From Streptomyces sp. NBC_01381 (GTDB lineage Bacteria > Actinomycetota > Actinomycetes > Streptomycetales > Streptomycetaceae), in contig NZ_JAPEPI010000002.1 in assembly GCF_026340305.1 (NCBI RefSeq), forward strand, positions 496,001 through 560,000: 64,000 nucleotides of DNA, in the 5' to 3' direction. Below, one piece after another: positions 6,980 to 16,310 of this stretch. Under the pieces are notes generated by a model. The model saw only the letters and a program-made list of their open reading frames with translations, did no database searches and had not been told where the DNA came from. Both the position numbers and the translations under genes were made by a program. How positions within the stretch are numbered: position 1 is the first letter of the stretch; each line of letters starts with the position of its first letter.

Positions 6980-8614
6980 ATGCGTGGAGCCACGCACGCC
7001 AAGTGGGCCGCATGTGCGGTGACCGTCGTTCTCGCGGCGACTGCCTGCGGTGGAGGCGGCGACAGCGGCGGCGGTGGTGGCGACGGCTCCGGGATCGTGG
7101 GGTCCTCGTGGGGTGATCCGCAGAATCCGCTGGAGCCCGCGAACACCAATGAGGTGCAGGGCGGCAAGGTCCTCGACATGATCTTCCGGGGCCTGGTGCG
7201 GTACGACCCGAAGACCGGCGAGGCCAAGAACATGGTCGCCGAGAGCATCGACACCTCGGACTCGCAGAATTTCACCGTGAAGATCAAGACCGGGTGGAAG
7301 TTCAGCAATGGAGAGGCCGTCACCGCGAAGTCGTTCGTCGATGCCTGGAACTACGGCGCGCATCTGAAGAACAACCAGAAGAACGCCTACTTCTTCGGCT
7401 ATATCGAGGGGTACGACAAGGTCCACCCGGAGAAGGGCGACGCCACCGCCGACACCCTTTCCGGGCTGAAGGTCGTCGACGACACGTCCTTCACCGTCAA
7501 GCTCACGCAGAAGTTCTCCACCTGGCCCAAGACCCTCGGATATCCGGCGTTCGCGCCGCTGCCCAAGGCGTTCTACGACGACCACGACGCCTGGCTCTCC
7601 AAGCCCGTCGGCAATGGCCCGTACACCGTGGACTCGTACGCCAAGGGCTCGAAGATGGCCCTGCGGAAGTGGGACGACTACAGCGGCCCCGACAAGGCGC
7701 AGAACGGCGGGGTCGATCTCAAGGTCTACACCGACAACAACACCGCCTATACGGACCTGATGGCGGGCAACCTCGACCTCGTGGACGACGTTCCCGCCTC
7801 CCAGCTGAAGAATGCCAAGAGCGACCTGGGTGACCGGTACATCAACACCCCGGCCGGGATCATCCAGACGCTGGCCTTCCCCTTCTACGACGAGGCGTGG
7901 TCGAAGCCGGAGGCGGCGAAGGTCCGGCAGGGGCTCTCCATGGCGATCAACCGCGAGCAGATCACCGACACGATTTTCCAGAAGACGCGTACGCCCGCCA
8001 CGGACTGGACATCGCCAGTGCTCGGCGAGGCCGGCGGCTACAAGTCCGGGCTCTGCGGCGACCCCTGCAAGTACGACGCCGACGAGGCGAAGAAGCTGAT
8101 CAGCGAGGGCGGCGGCATCCCCGGCGGCACGCTGAAGATCACGTACAACGCGGACACCGGCTCGCACAAGGAATGGGTCGACGCCGTCTGCAACTCCATC
8201 AACAAGGCTCTCGACAACGACAAGTCGTGTGTCGGTAACCCGGTCGGCACGTTCGCCGATTTCCGCAGTCAGGCTTCGCAGCAGAAGCTGGACGGCGCCT
8301 GGCGCGCTGGGTGGCAGATGGACTACCCGCTCATCCAGAACTTCCTGCAGCCGCTGTACTACACGGACGCCCCGTCCAACGACGGAAAGTACTCGAGCGA
8401 GGAATTCGACAAGCTCGTCGACGAGGCCAACGCCGAGACCGACACCGCGAAGGCCGTCTCCACGTTCCAGGACGCCGAGAAGGTCCTCGCCAAGGACATG
8501 GCCGTCATTCCGCTCTGGTACCAGAACGGCAGCGCCGGCTACTCGGACAGGGTCTCCGACGTCGCGCTGAACCAGTTCAGCGTCCCGGTCTACAACGAGA
8601 TCAAGGTCAACTGA
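6980..8614 (+). CDS. oligopeptide ABC transporter solute-binding lipoprotein (family 5)
   Basis: The 544-residue protein has a lipoprotein signal peptide ending in the lipobox LAATAC (Cys at about residue 23), a Gly/Ser/Asp linker, and the family-5 fold seen in DppA/OppA/BldKB: MIFRGLVRYDPKTGE, VKIKTGWKFSNGEAVTAKSF, and RQGLSMAINREQI near the hinge. Lipid-anchored outside the membrane, it would deliver peptides to the two permeases downstream. The gene heads a five-gene operon (AGGGAGG before ATG 6980). From memory, S. coelicolor carries a similar SBP-first cluster right beside bldK, so this is probably that BldK paralogue rather than BldK itself. The peptide specificity is unknown. Confidence 0.9.
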   Translation: MRGATHAKWAACAVTVVLAATACGGGGDSGGGGGDGSGIVGSSWGDPQNPLEPANTNEVQGGKVLDMIFRGLVRYDPKTGEAKNMVAESIDTSDSQNFTVKIKTGWKFSNGEAVTAKSFVDAWNYGAHLKNNQKNAYFFGYIEGYDKVHPEKGDATADTLSGLKVVDDTSFTVKLTQKFSTWPKTLGYPAFAPLPKAFYDDHDAWLSKPVGNGPYTVDSYAKGSKMALRKWDDYSGPDKAQNGGVDLKVYTDNNTAYTDLMAGNLDLVDDVPASQLKNAKSDLGDRYINTPAGIIQTLAFPFYDEAWSKPEAAKVRQGLSMAINREQITDTIFQKTRTPATDWTSPVLGEAGGYKSGLCGDPCKYDADEAKKLISEGGGIPGGTLKITYNADTGSHKEWVDAVCNSINKALDNDKSCVGNPVGTFADFRSQASQQKLDGAWRAGWQMDYPLIQNFLQPLYYTDAPSNDGKYSSEEFDKLVDEANAETDTAKAVSTFQDAEKVLAKDMAVIPLWYQNGSAGYSDRVSDVALNQFSVPVYNEIKVN

Positions 8615-8620
8615 GGCATC

Positions 8621-8669
8621 GGAAGCGGCCGTCCGGCGAGAGCGAGAACCGCGCCGGGCGGTCGCTTCC
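8621..8669 (+). promoter_or_regulatory. long intercistronic hairpin between binding protein and first permease
   Basis: Bases 8621-8638 pair with 8652-8669: GGAAGCG, CCG and CCGGCG all match, with two G-U positions between, around a 13-base loop. It lies 7 bases after the binding-protein stop and 19 before the permease start, with no T run. Such stems in binding-protein operons stabilise the upstream mRNA or attenuate read-through, giving more binding protein than permease. Confidence 0.6.
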
Positions 8670-8687
8670 ACTACTTCCGGAGCCCTC

Positions 8688-9611
8688 ATGGGACGTTATG
8701 TGATCCGGCGTCTGCTGCAGATGATCCCGGTCTTCTTCGGCGCTACGCTGCTGATCTTCCTGATGGTGAACGTGATGGGCGACCCCATCGCGGGCCTGTG
8801 CGGAGACCGCAAGTGCGACCCCGCGACAGCCGCTCAGCTGGAGAAGGAATTCGGCCTCGATAAGCCCGTGTGGCAGCAGTACGTGACGTACATGGGCAAT
8901 GTCTTCACCGGCGACTTCGGCACCGCCTTCAACGGGCAGGAGGTCACCGAGCTGATGGCGACCGCCTTCCCGCTGACGATTCGGCTGACCATCGTCGCCA
9001 TTCTCTTCGAGATCGTCATCGGGATCACGCTCGGTGTCATCACCGGGCTGCGGCGCGGGCGCCCCATCGACACGGGCGTGCTGCTGCTCACGCTCGTCGT
9101 CATCGCGATCCCCACCTTCGTCACCGGTCTGCTGCTCCAACTGCTGCTCGGCGTCGAGTGGGGGATCATCAAACCCTCTGTCTCGCCGGAGGCGCCCTTC
9201 AACGAGCTGATCGTGCCCGGCTTCGTCCTCGCCTCGGTGTCCCTGGCCTACGTCACCCGCCTGACCCGGACGAGCATCGCCGAGAATCGTCGGGCGGATT
9301 ACGTCCGCACCGCCATCGCCAAGGGGCTGCCCAGGCGCCGCGTCATCACCCGGCACCTGCTGCGCAATTCACTCATCCCGGTGGTCACCTTCATCGGCAC
9401 CGACATCGGCGCGCTGATGGGCGGCGCGATCGTCACCGAGCGGATCTTCAACATCCACGGCGTCGGGTTCCAGCTCTACCAGGGGATTCTGCGGCAGAGC
9501 ACACAGACCGTCGTCGGATTCGTGACCGTACTCGTCCTTGTCTTCCTGGTGGCCAACCTGGTCGTCGACCTTCTGTACGCCGTACTCGACCCGAGGATCC
9601 GTTATGCCTGA
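8688..9611 (+). CDS. oligopeptide ABC transporter permease, DppB/OppB type
   Basis: The 307-residue inner-membrane protein starts with the DppB hallmark YVIRRLLQMIPVFFGATLLI. It has six predicted helices and the permease EAA loop (DYVRTAIAKGLPRRRVITRH) that contacts the ATPases, and ends in LLYAVLDPRIRY. An extracytoplasmic loop carries CGDRKCDP. It forms the translocation pore with the next gene product, whose start overlaps this stop by 8 bases. Confidence 0.9.
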   Translation: MGRYVIRRLLQMIPVFFGATLLIFLMVNVMGDPIAGLCGDRKCDPATAAQLEKEFGLDKPVWQQYVTYMGNVFTGDFGTAFNGQEVTELMATAFPLTIRLTIVAILFEIVIGITLGVITGLRRGRPIDTGVLLLTLVVIAIPTFVTGLLLQLLLGVEWGIIKPSVSPEAPFNELIVPGFVLASVSLAYVTRLTRTSIAENRRADYVRTAIAKGLPRRRVITRHLLRNSLIPVVTFIGTDIGALMGGAIVTERIFNIHGVGFQLYQGILRQSTQTVVGFVTVLVLVFLVANLVVDLLYAVLDPRIRYA

Positions 9612-10581
9612 ACCCAAGGAGCCAGACGGAGCCATCGCCCCGACCGGTGCCGGAGGCGCGATGGACCTCGCGACGACCGAGGGCACGACGCTGGAGAAGA
9701 CACCCGGCGGGCCGGAAGGCACGGGGCCATCGGCCCCCGCCCGCAGCCTGTGGTCCGACGCCTGGCGCGAGCTGCGGCGCAACCCGGTCTTCATCATCTC
9801 GGGCCTCATCATCATCTTCCTCGTCATCATCTCCATCTGGCCGTCCCTGATCGCCTCCGGCAATCCGCACGACTGCGACCTCGCCAACGCCCAGAAGGGC
9901 TCCACCTCAGGGCACCCCTTCGGCTTCGACGGGCAGGGCTGCGACGTCTACACGCGGACCGTGTACGGGGCCCGTTCCTCGGTCACCGTCGGCGTCTGCG
10001 CCACGCTCGGCGTCGCGATCCTCGGTAGCGTCCTCGGCGGGCTCGCCGGGTTCTTCGGCGGGGGCTGGGACGCGATCCTGTCCCGCATCACCGACGTCTT
10101 CTTCGCCATCCCCGTCGTGCTCGGCGGCCTGGTGCTCCTGTCGGTGGTCACCAGCAACACCGTCTGGCCGGTGATCGGCTTCATGGTGCTGCTCGGCTGG
10201 CCGCAGCTCTCCCGCATCGCCCGCGGCTCGGTGATCACCGCCAAGCAGAACGACTACGTGCAGGCGGCGCGCGCCCTCGGCGCCTCCAACTCGCGGATGC
10301 TGCTTCGGCACATCGCGCCGAACGCGGTCGCCCCGGTGATCGTCGTCGCCACCATCGCGCTCGGTACGTACATCGCGCTCGAGGCGACCCTCTCGTACCT
10401 GGGCGTCGGTCTGAAGCCGCCGAACGTCAGCTGGGGCATCGACATCTCGGCCGCTTCCCAGTACGTCCGCAACGCCCCGCACATGCTGCTGTGGCCGGCC
10501 GGAGCGCTGGCGATCACCGTGCTCGCGTTCATCATGCTCGGCGACGCGGTGCGCGACGCCCTCGACCCCAAGCTGAGGTAG
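9604..10581 (+). CDS. oligopeptide ABC transporter permease, DppC/OppC type
   Basis: From ATG 9604 the protein has 325 residues. About 48 residues of Gly/Pro-rich cytosolic extension precede SLWSDAWRELRRNPVFIISG, the normal DppC N terminus. The EAA loop reads DYVQAARALGASNSRMLLRH and the C terminus is the typical GDAVRDALDPKLR. The start overlaps the DppB-type stop by 8 bases (ATGCCTGA). An in-frame start at 9538 would add residues unlike the family and is not favoured. Confidence 0.9.
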   Translation: MPEPKEPDGAIAPTGAGGAMDLATTEGTTLEKTPGGPEGTGPSAPARSLWSDAWRELRRNPVFIISGLIIIFLVIISIWPSLIASGNPHDCDLANAQKGSTSGHPFGFDGQGCDVYTRTVYGARSSVTVGVCATLGVAILGSVLGGLAGFFGGGWDAILSRITDVFFAIPVVLGGLVLLSVVTSNTVWPVIGFMVLLGWPQLSRIARGSVITAKQNDYVQAARALGASNSRMLLRHIAPNAVAPVIVVATIALGTYIALEATLSYLGVGLKPPNVSWGIDISAASQYVRNAPHMLLWPAGALAITVLAFIMLGDAVRDALDPKLR

Positions 10582-10587
10582 CCGCCC

Positions 10588-11613
10588 ATGTCACCCACAT
10601 CGCCCACGCTGCTCGAAGTGCGCGATCTGCACGTGGAGTTCAGGACCAGGGACGGCGTCGCGAAGGCCGTCAACGGCGTCGACTACAGCGTCCGCGAGGG
10701 CGAGACGCTCGCCGTGCTCGGTGAGTCGGGCTCCGGCAAGTCGGTGACCGCCCAGGCCATCATGGGCATCCTCGACATCCCGCCAGGGAAGATCACCGGC
10801 GGCGAGATCATCTTCCAGGGCAAGGACCTCCTCAAGCTCAAGGAGGAGGAGCGGCGCAAGACGCGCGGCGCCGGAATGGCGATGATCTTCCAGGACGCCC
10901 TGTCGTCGCTCAACCCGGTGCTCAGCGTCGGCCAGCAGCTCGGCGAGATGTACATCGTCCACCAGGGGATGTCGAAGAAGGACGCCAAGGCCAAGGCCAT
11001 CGAGCTGATGGACCGCGTCCGCATCCCGGCCGCCAAGGAACGGGTCGGGCAGTATCCGCACCAGTTCAGCGGCGGCATGCGCCAACGCATCATGATCGCC
11101 ATGGCGTTGGCCCTCGAACCATCCCTCATCATCGCCGACGAGCCGACGACCGCCCTCGACGTGACCGTCCAGGCCCAGGTGATGGACCTCCTCGCCGAGC
11201 TCCAGCGCGAGCTGCACATGGGCCTGATCCTCATCACCCACGACCTGGGCGTCGTGGCGGACGTCGCCGACAACATCGCCGTCATGTACGCGGGCCGCAT
11301 CGTCGAGAAGGCCCCGGTGCACGAGATCTACAAGGCGCCGGCGCACCCCTACACGCGCGGTCTGCTCGAGTCGATCCCCCGCCTCGACCAGAAGGGCCGG
11401 GAGCTCTACGCGATCAAGGGCCTGCCGCCCAACCTCATGAACATCCCGCCCGGCTGCGCCTTCAACCCCCGCTGCCCGATGGCCCAGGACATCTGCAGGA
11501 CCGCTGTGCCGCCGCTCGCCGAAGTGACGTACGAGGGCCTGACCGCCCACCGCCGGAGCGCCTGCTACTTCTGGAAGGAGACGCTCGATGCCGACGCCGA
11601 TGCCGCAAGGTGA
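10588..11613 (+). CDS. oligopeptide ABC transporter ATPase, DppD/OppD type
   Basis: The 341-residue cytosolic ATPase has Walker A GESGSGKS, the Q loop in MIFQDALSSLNPV, the signature FSGGMRQR, Walker B LIIADEPTTALD and the H loop in LITHDLG. The C-terminal oligopeptide extension holds cysteines (GCAFNPRCPMAQDICRTAVP) that bind an iron-sulfur cluster in some DppD relatives. It follows the permease by 6 bases and pairs with the next gene product as a heterodimeric motor. Confidence 0.92.
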   Translation: MSPTSPTLLEVRDLHVEFRTRDGVAKAVNGVDYSVREGETLAVLGESGSGKSVTAQAIMGILDIPPGKITGGEIIFQGKDLLKLKEEERRKTRGAGMAMIFQDALSSLNPVLSVGQQLGEMYIVHQGMSKKDAKAKAIELMDRVRIPAAKERVGQYPHQFSGGMRQRIMIAMALALEPSLIIADEPTTALDVTVQAQVMDLLAELQRELHMGLILITHDLGVVADVADNIAVMYAGRIVEKAPVHEIYKAPAHPYTRGLLESIPRLDQKGRELYAIKGLPPNLMNIPPGCAFNPRCPMAQDICRTAVPPLAEVTYEGLTAHRRSACYFWKETLDADADAAR

Positions 11614-12658
11614 GCACGTCAGCGAGAAGCACCCGGAGGGTGAGCCGATCCTCCAGGTGCGGGGCCTGGTCAAGCACTACCCGCTCACCCAGGGCGTCGT
11701 CTTCCGCAAGCAGGTGGGCGCGGTGAAGGCCGTCGACGGCGTCGACTTCGACCTCGGCCAGGGCGAGACGCTCGGCATCGTCGGGGAGTCGGGCTGCGGC
11801 AAGTCGACGGTCGCCAAGATGCTGGTGAACCTGGAACGGCCGACCGCCGGGGAGATCCGCTACAAGGGCGAGGACGTCAGCAAGCTGTCAGGGCGCGCGC
11901 TGAAGGCGGTGCGCCGCAACATCCAGATGGTCTTCCAGGACCCCTACACGTCGCTGAACCCGCGCATGACGGTCGGCGACATCATCGGAGAGCCGTACGA
12001 GATCCATCCCGAGGTCGCGCCGAAGGGGTCGCGGCGGGGGAGGGTCCAGGACCTGCTGGACGTCGTCGGGCTGAACCCCGAGTACATCAACCGCTATCCG
12101 CACCAGTTCTCCGGCGGGCAGCGGCAACGCATCGGGATCGCGCGGGGGTTGGCGCTGCGCCCCGAGATCATCGTGGCCGACGAGCCGGTCTCCGCGCTGG
12201 ACGTCTCGGTGCAGGCGCAGGTGGTCAACCTCCTCGACCAGCTGCAGAACGAGTTCAATCTGTCGTACGTGTTCATCGCGCACGACCTGTCGATCGTGCG
12301 GCACATCTCGGACCGGGTGGGGGTGATGTACCTGGGCCGGATCGTCGAGATCGGCACCGACGAGGAAATCTACGAGCACCCGACGCACCCGTACACGCAG
12401 GCGCTGCTCTCGGCGGTGCCGGTGCCGGATCCCCAGGCTCGGGAGCACCGGGAGCGGATCATTCTCCACGGGGATGTGCCGTCGCCGGCGAACATCCCGT
12501 CGGGCTGCCGCTTCCGCACCCGCTGCTGGAAGGCGCAGGAGCGGTGCGCCCTGGAGGTCCCGGCGCTGGCCGTTCCGGCGGAGTTCCGGCTCCAAGAGGG
12601 CCCCGCAGCCCACGATTCGGCCTGCCACTTCGCCGAGGAGAAGCAGGTCGTGCCCTAA
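11588..12658 (+). CDS. oligopeptide ABC transporter ATPase, DppF/OppF type
   Basis: The 356-residue ATPase has Walker A GESGCGKS, MVFQDPYTSLNPRM, signature FSGGQRQR, Walker B IIVADEPVSALD, FIAHDLS and a C-terminal GCRFRTRCWKAQERCA cysteine cluster. ATG 11588 is used because GGAAGGAG lies 7 bases upstream; the gene overlaps the DppD-type gene by 26 bases. It is the last gene of the importer operon, which ends ahead of the hairpin at 12809-12840. Confidence 0.92.
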   Translation: MPTPMPQGEHVSEKHPEGEPILQVRGLVKHYPLTQGVVFRKQVGAVKAVDGVDFDLGQGETLGIVGESGCGKSTVAKMLVNLERPTAGEIRYKGEDVSKLSGRALKAVRRNIQMVFQDPYTSLNPRMTVGDIIGEPYEIHPEVAPKGSRRGRVQDLLDVVGLNPEYINRYPHQFSGGQRQRIGIARGLALRPEIIVADEPVSALDVSVQAQVVNLLDQLQNEFNLSYVFIAHDLSIVRHISDRVGVMYLGRIVEIGTDEEIYEHPTHPYTQALLSAVPVPDPQAREHRERIILHGDVPSPANIPSGCRFRTRCWKAQERCALEVPALAVPAEFRLQEGPAAHDSACHFAEEKQVVP

Positions 12659-12808
12659 CAAGATGTCCTCAAGGACGGACTCGGCGGAGCCGGTGATCGG
12701 GCGGCCACCGTGAGGCACCCGGCTTAACGCAGGGGCAATCGCGCCGTCGCGTACGCGATATACGTGCGCGGCAAGGTGAAGGACGTACGGCCGTGCGGGT
12801 GCCGTAGA

Positions 12809-12840
12809 CCGGCCGGGGCAAGCCATGTCGCCCCGGCCGG
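12809..12840. terminator. bidirectional hairpin between transporter operon and S9 peptidase
   Basis: CCGGCCGGGGC at 12809-12819 pairs perfectly with GCCCCGGCCGG at 12830-12840 around a 10-base loop. It sits between convergent genes, so it can serve both strands. Confidence 0.7.
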
Positions 12841-12857
12841 TCGCCGTTTGCCGGGGG

Positions 12858-15029
12858 CTAGTCCAGGGCCAACGCGCGCTTCAGGAAGTCGACTTGGAGC
12901 AGGAGCAAGTTCTCCGCCACCTGTTCCTGGGGGGTCATGTGCGTCACCCCGGAGAGCGGGAGCACCTCGTGGGGGCGGCCGGCGGCCAGCAGGGCGGAGG
13001 AGAGGCGCAGGGCGTGCGCCACCACCACGTTGTCGTCCGCGAGGCCGTGCACGATCATCAGCGGGCGGTGCGGGTTCTCCGGAGCCACCAAACCCTCCTC
13101 GGTGACGAGGGAGTTGAGGGCGTACGCAGCCGGATCCGACCCGGGGTCGCCCAGGTATCGCTCCGTGTAGTGCGTGTCGTAGAGGCGCCAGTCCGTCACC
13201 GGCGCACCCGCAACGCCCGCGTGGAAGACGTCGGGGCGGCGAAGGACCGCGAGCCCCGCGAGGTAACCGCCGTAGGACCAGCCCCGGATGGCGACCCGGT
13301 CCAGGTCCAGGGGGAAAGCGGAAGCCAGGCCCTGGAGCGCGTCCACCTGGTCGTCCAGGGTGAGCGTGAAGTCCTTGCGGACCGCCTTCTCCCACGCGGG
13401 GGAGCGCCCCGGAGTGCCCCGCCCGTCCGCGACGATCACGGCGAAGCCCTGGTCGGCGAACCACTGCGACGTGAGGTACGGATTGTGCGCCGCGACCACC
13501 CGCTGGCCGTGCGGCCCCCCGTACGGATCGAGCAGGACCGGAAGCGGACCCGATCCCTCCTGGTAATCCGTGGGGAGCAGGACGGCGCACGGGATCTTGC
13601 GTGCGCCCCCTTCGGCGAGCGTCACGCGCGGCGTGAGCCCCGGGCGCTGGGCGTGTGAGGCGACAGTCGCCGTCTGCTTGCCGTCGCGCAGTACCTGGAC
13701 GCGAGTGCCCGGCTGGTCCAGGGTGGCCGACACGAGGACCGTGAGGCTCCCCGAGCGCACCGCCGAGTGGACCCCGGCCTCCTGCGAGACGCGCTCGACG
13801 CCGAGTTCATTGACGCGGTAGACGTGCACCTCGCCGGTCTCGGGCGATGCGGCCGCGCTGCCCGCCGACGCCGAGATCAGTACGTCGTCGTCCGCCACGT
13901 CCAGGACCGCGCGGACATGCAACTGCGGCCCCGTCAGCGGCCGTTCACCCACCGCGAGGACCCGCGCGCCGCCCTCGTCGACGATCCGCACCAGCTTGCC
14001 GCTCGGCGACCAGGACGGGGCGCCGGGGAAGAGTTCCAGCCATTCCGGATCCTCCTCCGCGTGCACCATCCGCGTCGAGCCGTCGTCCGGGTTCACCGCC
14101 AGGTACAGCTGGCTGAGCTGGTCCCTCGACTGGACGAGGAGCAGCGGTGCGCCCGCCGACGACCAGTGCACACGGGCCAGATACGGGTAGCGGGCTCGGT
14201 CCCACGTCACCTCGGTGCGCGCGCCGTCCAGCGTCACGACGAAGAGGCGCACGTCCGCGTTCGCCGTGCCCGCCGCCGGGTACGCGACCTTCGTCGGCTC
14301 GCTCTCCGGGTGCGCCGGATCGGCGATCCACCAGCGCCGCACGGCGGCGTCGTCGGCGCGCGCGACAAGCAGCCGGTCCGATCCTGGCGACCACCAGAAA
14401 CCCCGCGAGCGGCTCATCTCCTCGGCCGCGATGAACTCCGCCAGGCCGTACGTGACGGTCCCCTCGCCCTCGCCCTCGGGCTCCGCAAGCGCCCGGTCGC
14501 CCTCGCCGTCGGCGCCCGTCACCCGCAGGGCGCCCCCGGCGACGTACGCGATGTGGCGGCCGTCGGGGGAGGGGCGGGGGTCGATCACCGGGGCCGGGGT
14601 GCGCAGTTCGCGTGCCGTGCCCGCGCGCAGCTCCGCGGCGAAGAGCCGGCCGGAGAGCGCGAAGGCGGCGAGCTCCACCGCCGCGTCCGTCGCATAGCCC
14701 ACGATGCCCGCGCCGCCCTCGCGGCTGCGCTCGCGCCGGGCCCGCTCCGCGGCGGAGAGCCGCTCGGCGGCACCGTTCAACAGCGCCTGGGGATCGGCCG
14801 CGACGCGTTCGACGGCGCCGTCCGCCAGGTCCAGGACCCAGAGTTGATTCGCCCGGTCGGTGCCGGACGAGGAGCGCAGGAAGGCGACACGGGACCCGTC
14901 GGGCGCCACCGTGAACGCGCGGGGCGCACCGAGCGTGAAGCGCTGTGTGCGGGCGTGCTGACGCGGGAAGGAGAGCCGCTGCGCGGGACTCTCGGCGGGC
15001 CCGGCGGATCCATGGGTCTCGATGGTCAT
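12858..15029 (-). CDS. S9 family prolyl oligopeptidase, dipeptidyl-peptidase IV type
   Basis: The 723-residue protein has a beta-propeller N-terminal half (about residues 25-450, with DPP IV features FIAAEEMSRSRGFWWSPGSD holding the Glu-Glu pair that binds the substrate amino end) and a C-terminal alpha/beta-hydrolase domain. The nucleophile is Ser585 in GWSYGG, Asp lies in HGLADDNV and His in SGVTHMTP. No signal peptide is seen, so it is probably cytosolic. It would cut Xaa-Pro or Xaa-Ala from peptide N termini. Lying next to a peptide importer, it may process imported peptides, although the genes are convergent and not co-transcribed. Confidence 0.9.
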   Translation of the reverse strand: MTIETHGSAGPAESPAQRLSFPRQHARTQRFTLGAPRAFTVAPDGSRVAFLRSSSGTDRANQLWVLDLADGAVERVAADPQALLNGAAERLSAAERARRERSREGGAGIVGYATDAAVELAAFALSGRLFAAELRAGTARELRTPAPVIDPRPSPDGRHIAYVAGGALRVTGADGEGDRALAEPEGEGEGTVTYGLAEFIAAEEMSRSRGFWWSPGSDRLLVARADDAAVRRWWIADPAHPESEPTKVAYPAAGTANADVRLFVVTLDGARTEVTWDRARYPYLARVHWSSAGAPLLLVQSRDQLSQLYLAVNPDDGSTRMVHAEEDPEWLELFPGAPSWSPSGKLVRIVDEGGARVLAVGERPLTGPQLHVRAVLDVADDDVLISASAGSAAASPETGEVHVYRVNELGVERVSQEAGVHSAVRSGSLTVLVSATLDQPGTRVQVLRDGKQTATVASHAQRPGLTPRVTLAEGGARKIPCAVLLPTDYQEGSGPLPVLLDPYGGPHGQRVVAAHNPYLTSQWFADQGFAVIVADGRGTPGRSPAWEKAVRKDFTLTLDDQVDALQGLASAFPLDLDRVAIRGWSYGGYLAGLAVLRRPDVFHAGVAGAPVTDWRLYDTHYTERYLGDPGSDPAAYALNSLVTEEGLVAPENPHRPLMIVHGLADDNVVVAHALRLSSALLAAGRPHEVLPLSGVTHMTPQEQVAENLLLLQVDFLKRALALD

Positions 15030-15089
15030 TCTCCGAGCCTATGGGGCATGCGCCCCCTTGTGCTGCCGTGCTCCGAGTCATGCGGACCC

Positions 15090-15108
15090 ACGGATAGTTA
15101 TGATCCGT
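15090..15108. promoter_or_regulatory. inverted repeat ACGGAT-7-ATCCGT in a divergent promoter
   Basis: ACGGAT at 15090-15095 mirrors ATCCGT at 15103-15108 in the region between the S9 peptidase start and the small membrane protein gene. It could be an operator; the arms are only six bases long. Confidence 0.3.
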
Positions 15109-15178
15109 AGCGCTTAGTGGGTATGAACCTGCTGGCGTCCGCACTGGTGCAGGGTCTTGGACTTGGAGGTGAGCCGCC

Positions 15179-15373
15179 GTGGCACTCTCGATTTCGGCGG
15201 TGGTGCTGCTGGCGATCATTGTCTTCTTGCTGGTCAAGAAGTCAGGACTGAAGGCGGGGCACGCTGTCGTCTGCACGCTGCTCGGCTTCTACCTGGCGAG
15301 CTCGTCCGTCGCCCCGACCATCAACGAGCTGACGACGAACGTGGCGGGGATGATCGGCGACATCAAGTTCTGA
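15179..15373 (+). CDS. small conserved-looking membrane protein upstream of mshB
   Basis: The 64-residue protein starts at GTG 15179 behind GGAGGTGA. It has an N-terminal membrane helix (LSISAVVLLAIIVFLLVKK), a short basic turn, and a second hydrophobic helix (HAVVCTLLGFYLASSSVAP). The remainder is a short polar tail (NELTTNVAGMIGDIKF). I do not recognise a named family. It is 31 bases ahead of mshB and on the same strand. Confidence 0.7.
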   Translation: MALSISAVVLLAIIVFLLVKKSGLKAGHAVVCTLLGFYLASSSVAPTINELTTNVAGMIGDIKF

Positions 15374-15404
15374 CCTGCTGTCGGGGTGCTCGTAGGGTGG
15401 TCCC

Positions 15405-16310
15405 ATGACGGAACTGCCCGCCCGGCGTCTGCTGCTCGTGCACGCGCACCCCGACGACGAGTCGATCAACAACGGCGCGACCATGGCCAAGTACGCGGCC
15501 GAAGGCGCCCATGTCACGTTGGTGACCTGCACGCTCGGCGAGGAGGGTGAGGTCATCCCGCCCGAGCTCGCCCACCTGGCGCCCGACCGCGAGGACAGCC
15601 TCGGCGCGCAGCGCATCGGGGAACTGGCCGCCGCGATGAAGGAAGTGGGCGTCACCGACCACCGCTTCCTCGGCGGCACCGGGCGCTACCGCGACTCCGG
15701 GATGATGGGCGTCGAGCAGAACCACCGCCCCGGCGCCTTCTGGTCCGCCGATCTCGACGCCGCCGCCGCGCACCTCGTCGAGGTGATCCGCGAGGTGCGT
15801 CCGCAGGTGCTTGTGACGTACGACCCGGACGGGGGGTACGGCCACCCCGACCACATCCAGGCGCACCGCGTCGCGATGCGCGCGGCCGGCCTCGCGGGCG
15901 AGGCGGCCTTCCGCTCGGATCTCGGCGAACCGCACACCATCGACAAGATCTACTGGAACCGTGCGCCCCGCTCGGCCGTCGAAGAGCGGTTCCGGTGGAT
16001 GGCGGACGCCCTGCGGCACTCGCCGTTCACGGACGCCGCCGTGGTCGCCGACGTGCCGGGTGTGACGGACGACGAGCGGATCACGACGGAGATCGACGGG
16101 ACCGCGTTCCGGCAGGCGAAGGCGGCGGCGATGCGCGCGCACGCCACCCAGATCGAGGTGCAGGGGCCGCTGTTCGTCCTCTCGAACGGGCTCGCGCAGC
16201 CGATCTTCGACGTGGAGTACTACGAGTTGGTGCGAGGAGAGGCCGGTGCCATGGTCGGCGAGCGTGAGACGGATCTGTTCGCGGGGCTCGAAGGAGTGAC
16301 GGCGCTGTGA
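15405..16310 (+). CDS. mshB: N-acetyl-1-D-myo-inositol-2-amino-2-deoxy-glucopyranoside deacetylase
   Basis: The 301-residue cytosolic zinc enzyme removes the acetyl group from GlcNAc-inositol, the second committed step of mycothiol synthesis. The LmbE-like AHPDDES motif supplies His15 and Asp18 as zinc ligands and Asp17 as general base, and YGHPDH supplies His147. These match the ligands described for the M. tuberculosis enzyme (His13, Asp16, His147). Length and the C-terminal FDVEYYELVRG are typical. The DUF6113-like gene starts at its stop with a 4-base overlap, so they are co-translated. Confidence 0.95.
   Translation: MTELPARRLLLVHAHPDDESINNGATMAKYAAEGAHVTLVTCTLGEEGEVIPPELAHLAPDREDSLGAQRIGELAAAMKEVGVTDHRFLGGTGRYRDSGMMGVEQNHRPGAFWSADLDAAAAHLVEVIREVRPQVLVTYDPDGGYGHPDHIQAHRVAMRAAGLAGEAAFRSDLGEPHTIDKIYWNRAPRSAVEERFRWMADALRHSPFTDAAVVADVPGVTDDERITTEIDGTAFRQAKAAAMRAHATQIEVQGPLFVLSNGLAQPIFDVEYYELVRGEAGAMVGERETDLFAGLEGVTAL

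Noticed and set aside
6980..12658. Naming the importer bldK
   Set aside because: In bldK the first gene is a permease and the binding protein is second. Here the binding protein is first, as in the neighbouring paralogous cluster, so the name is not given.
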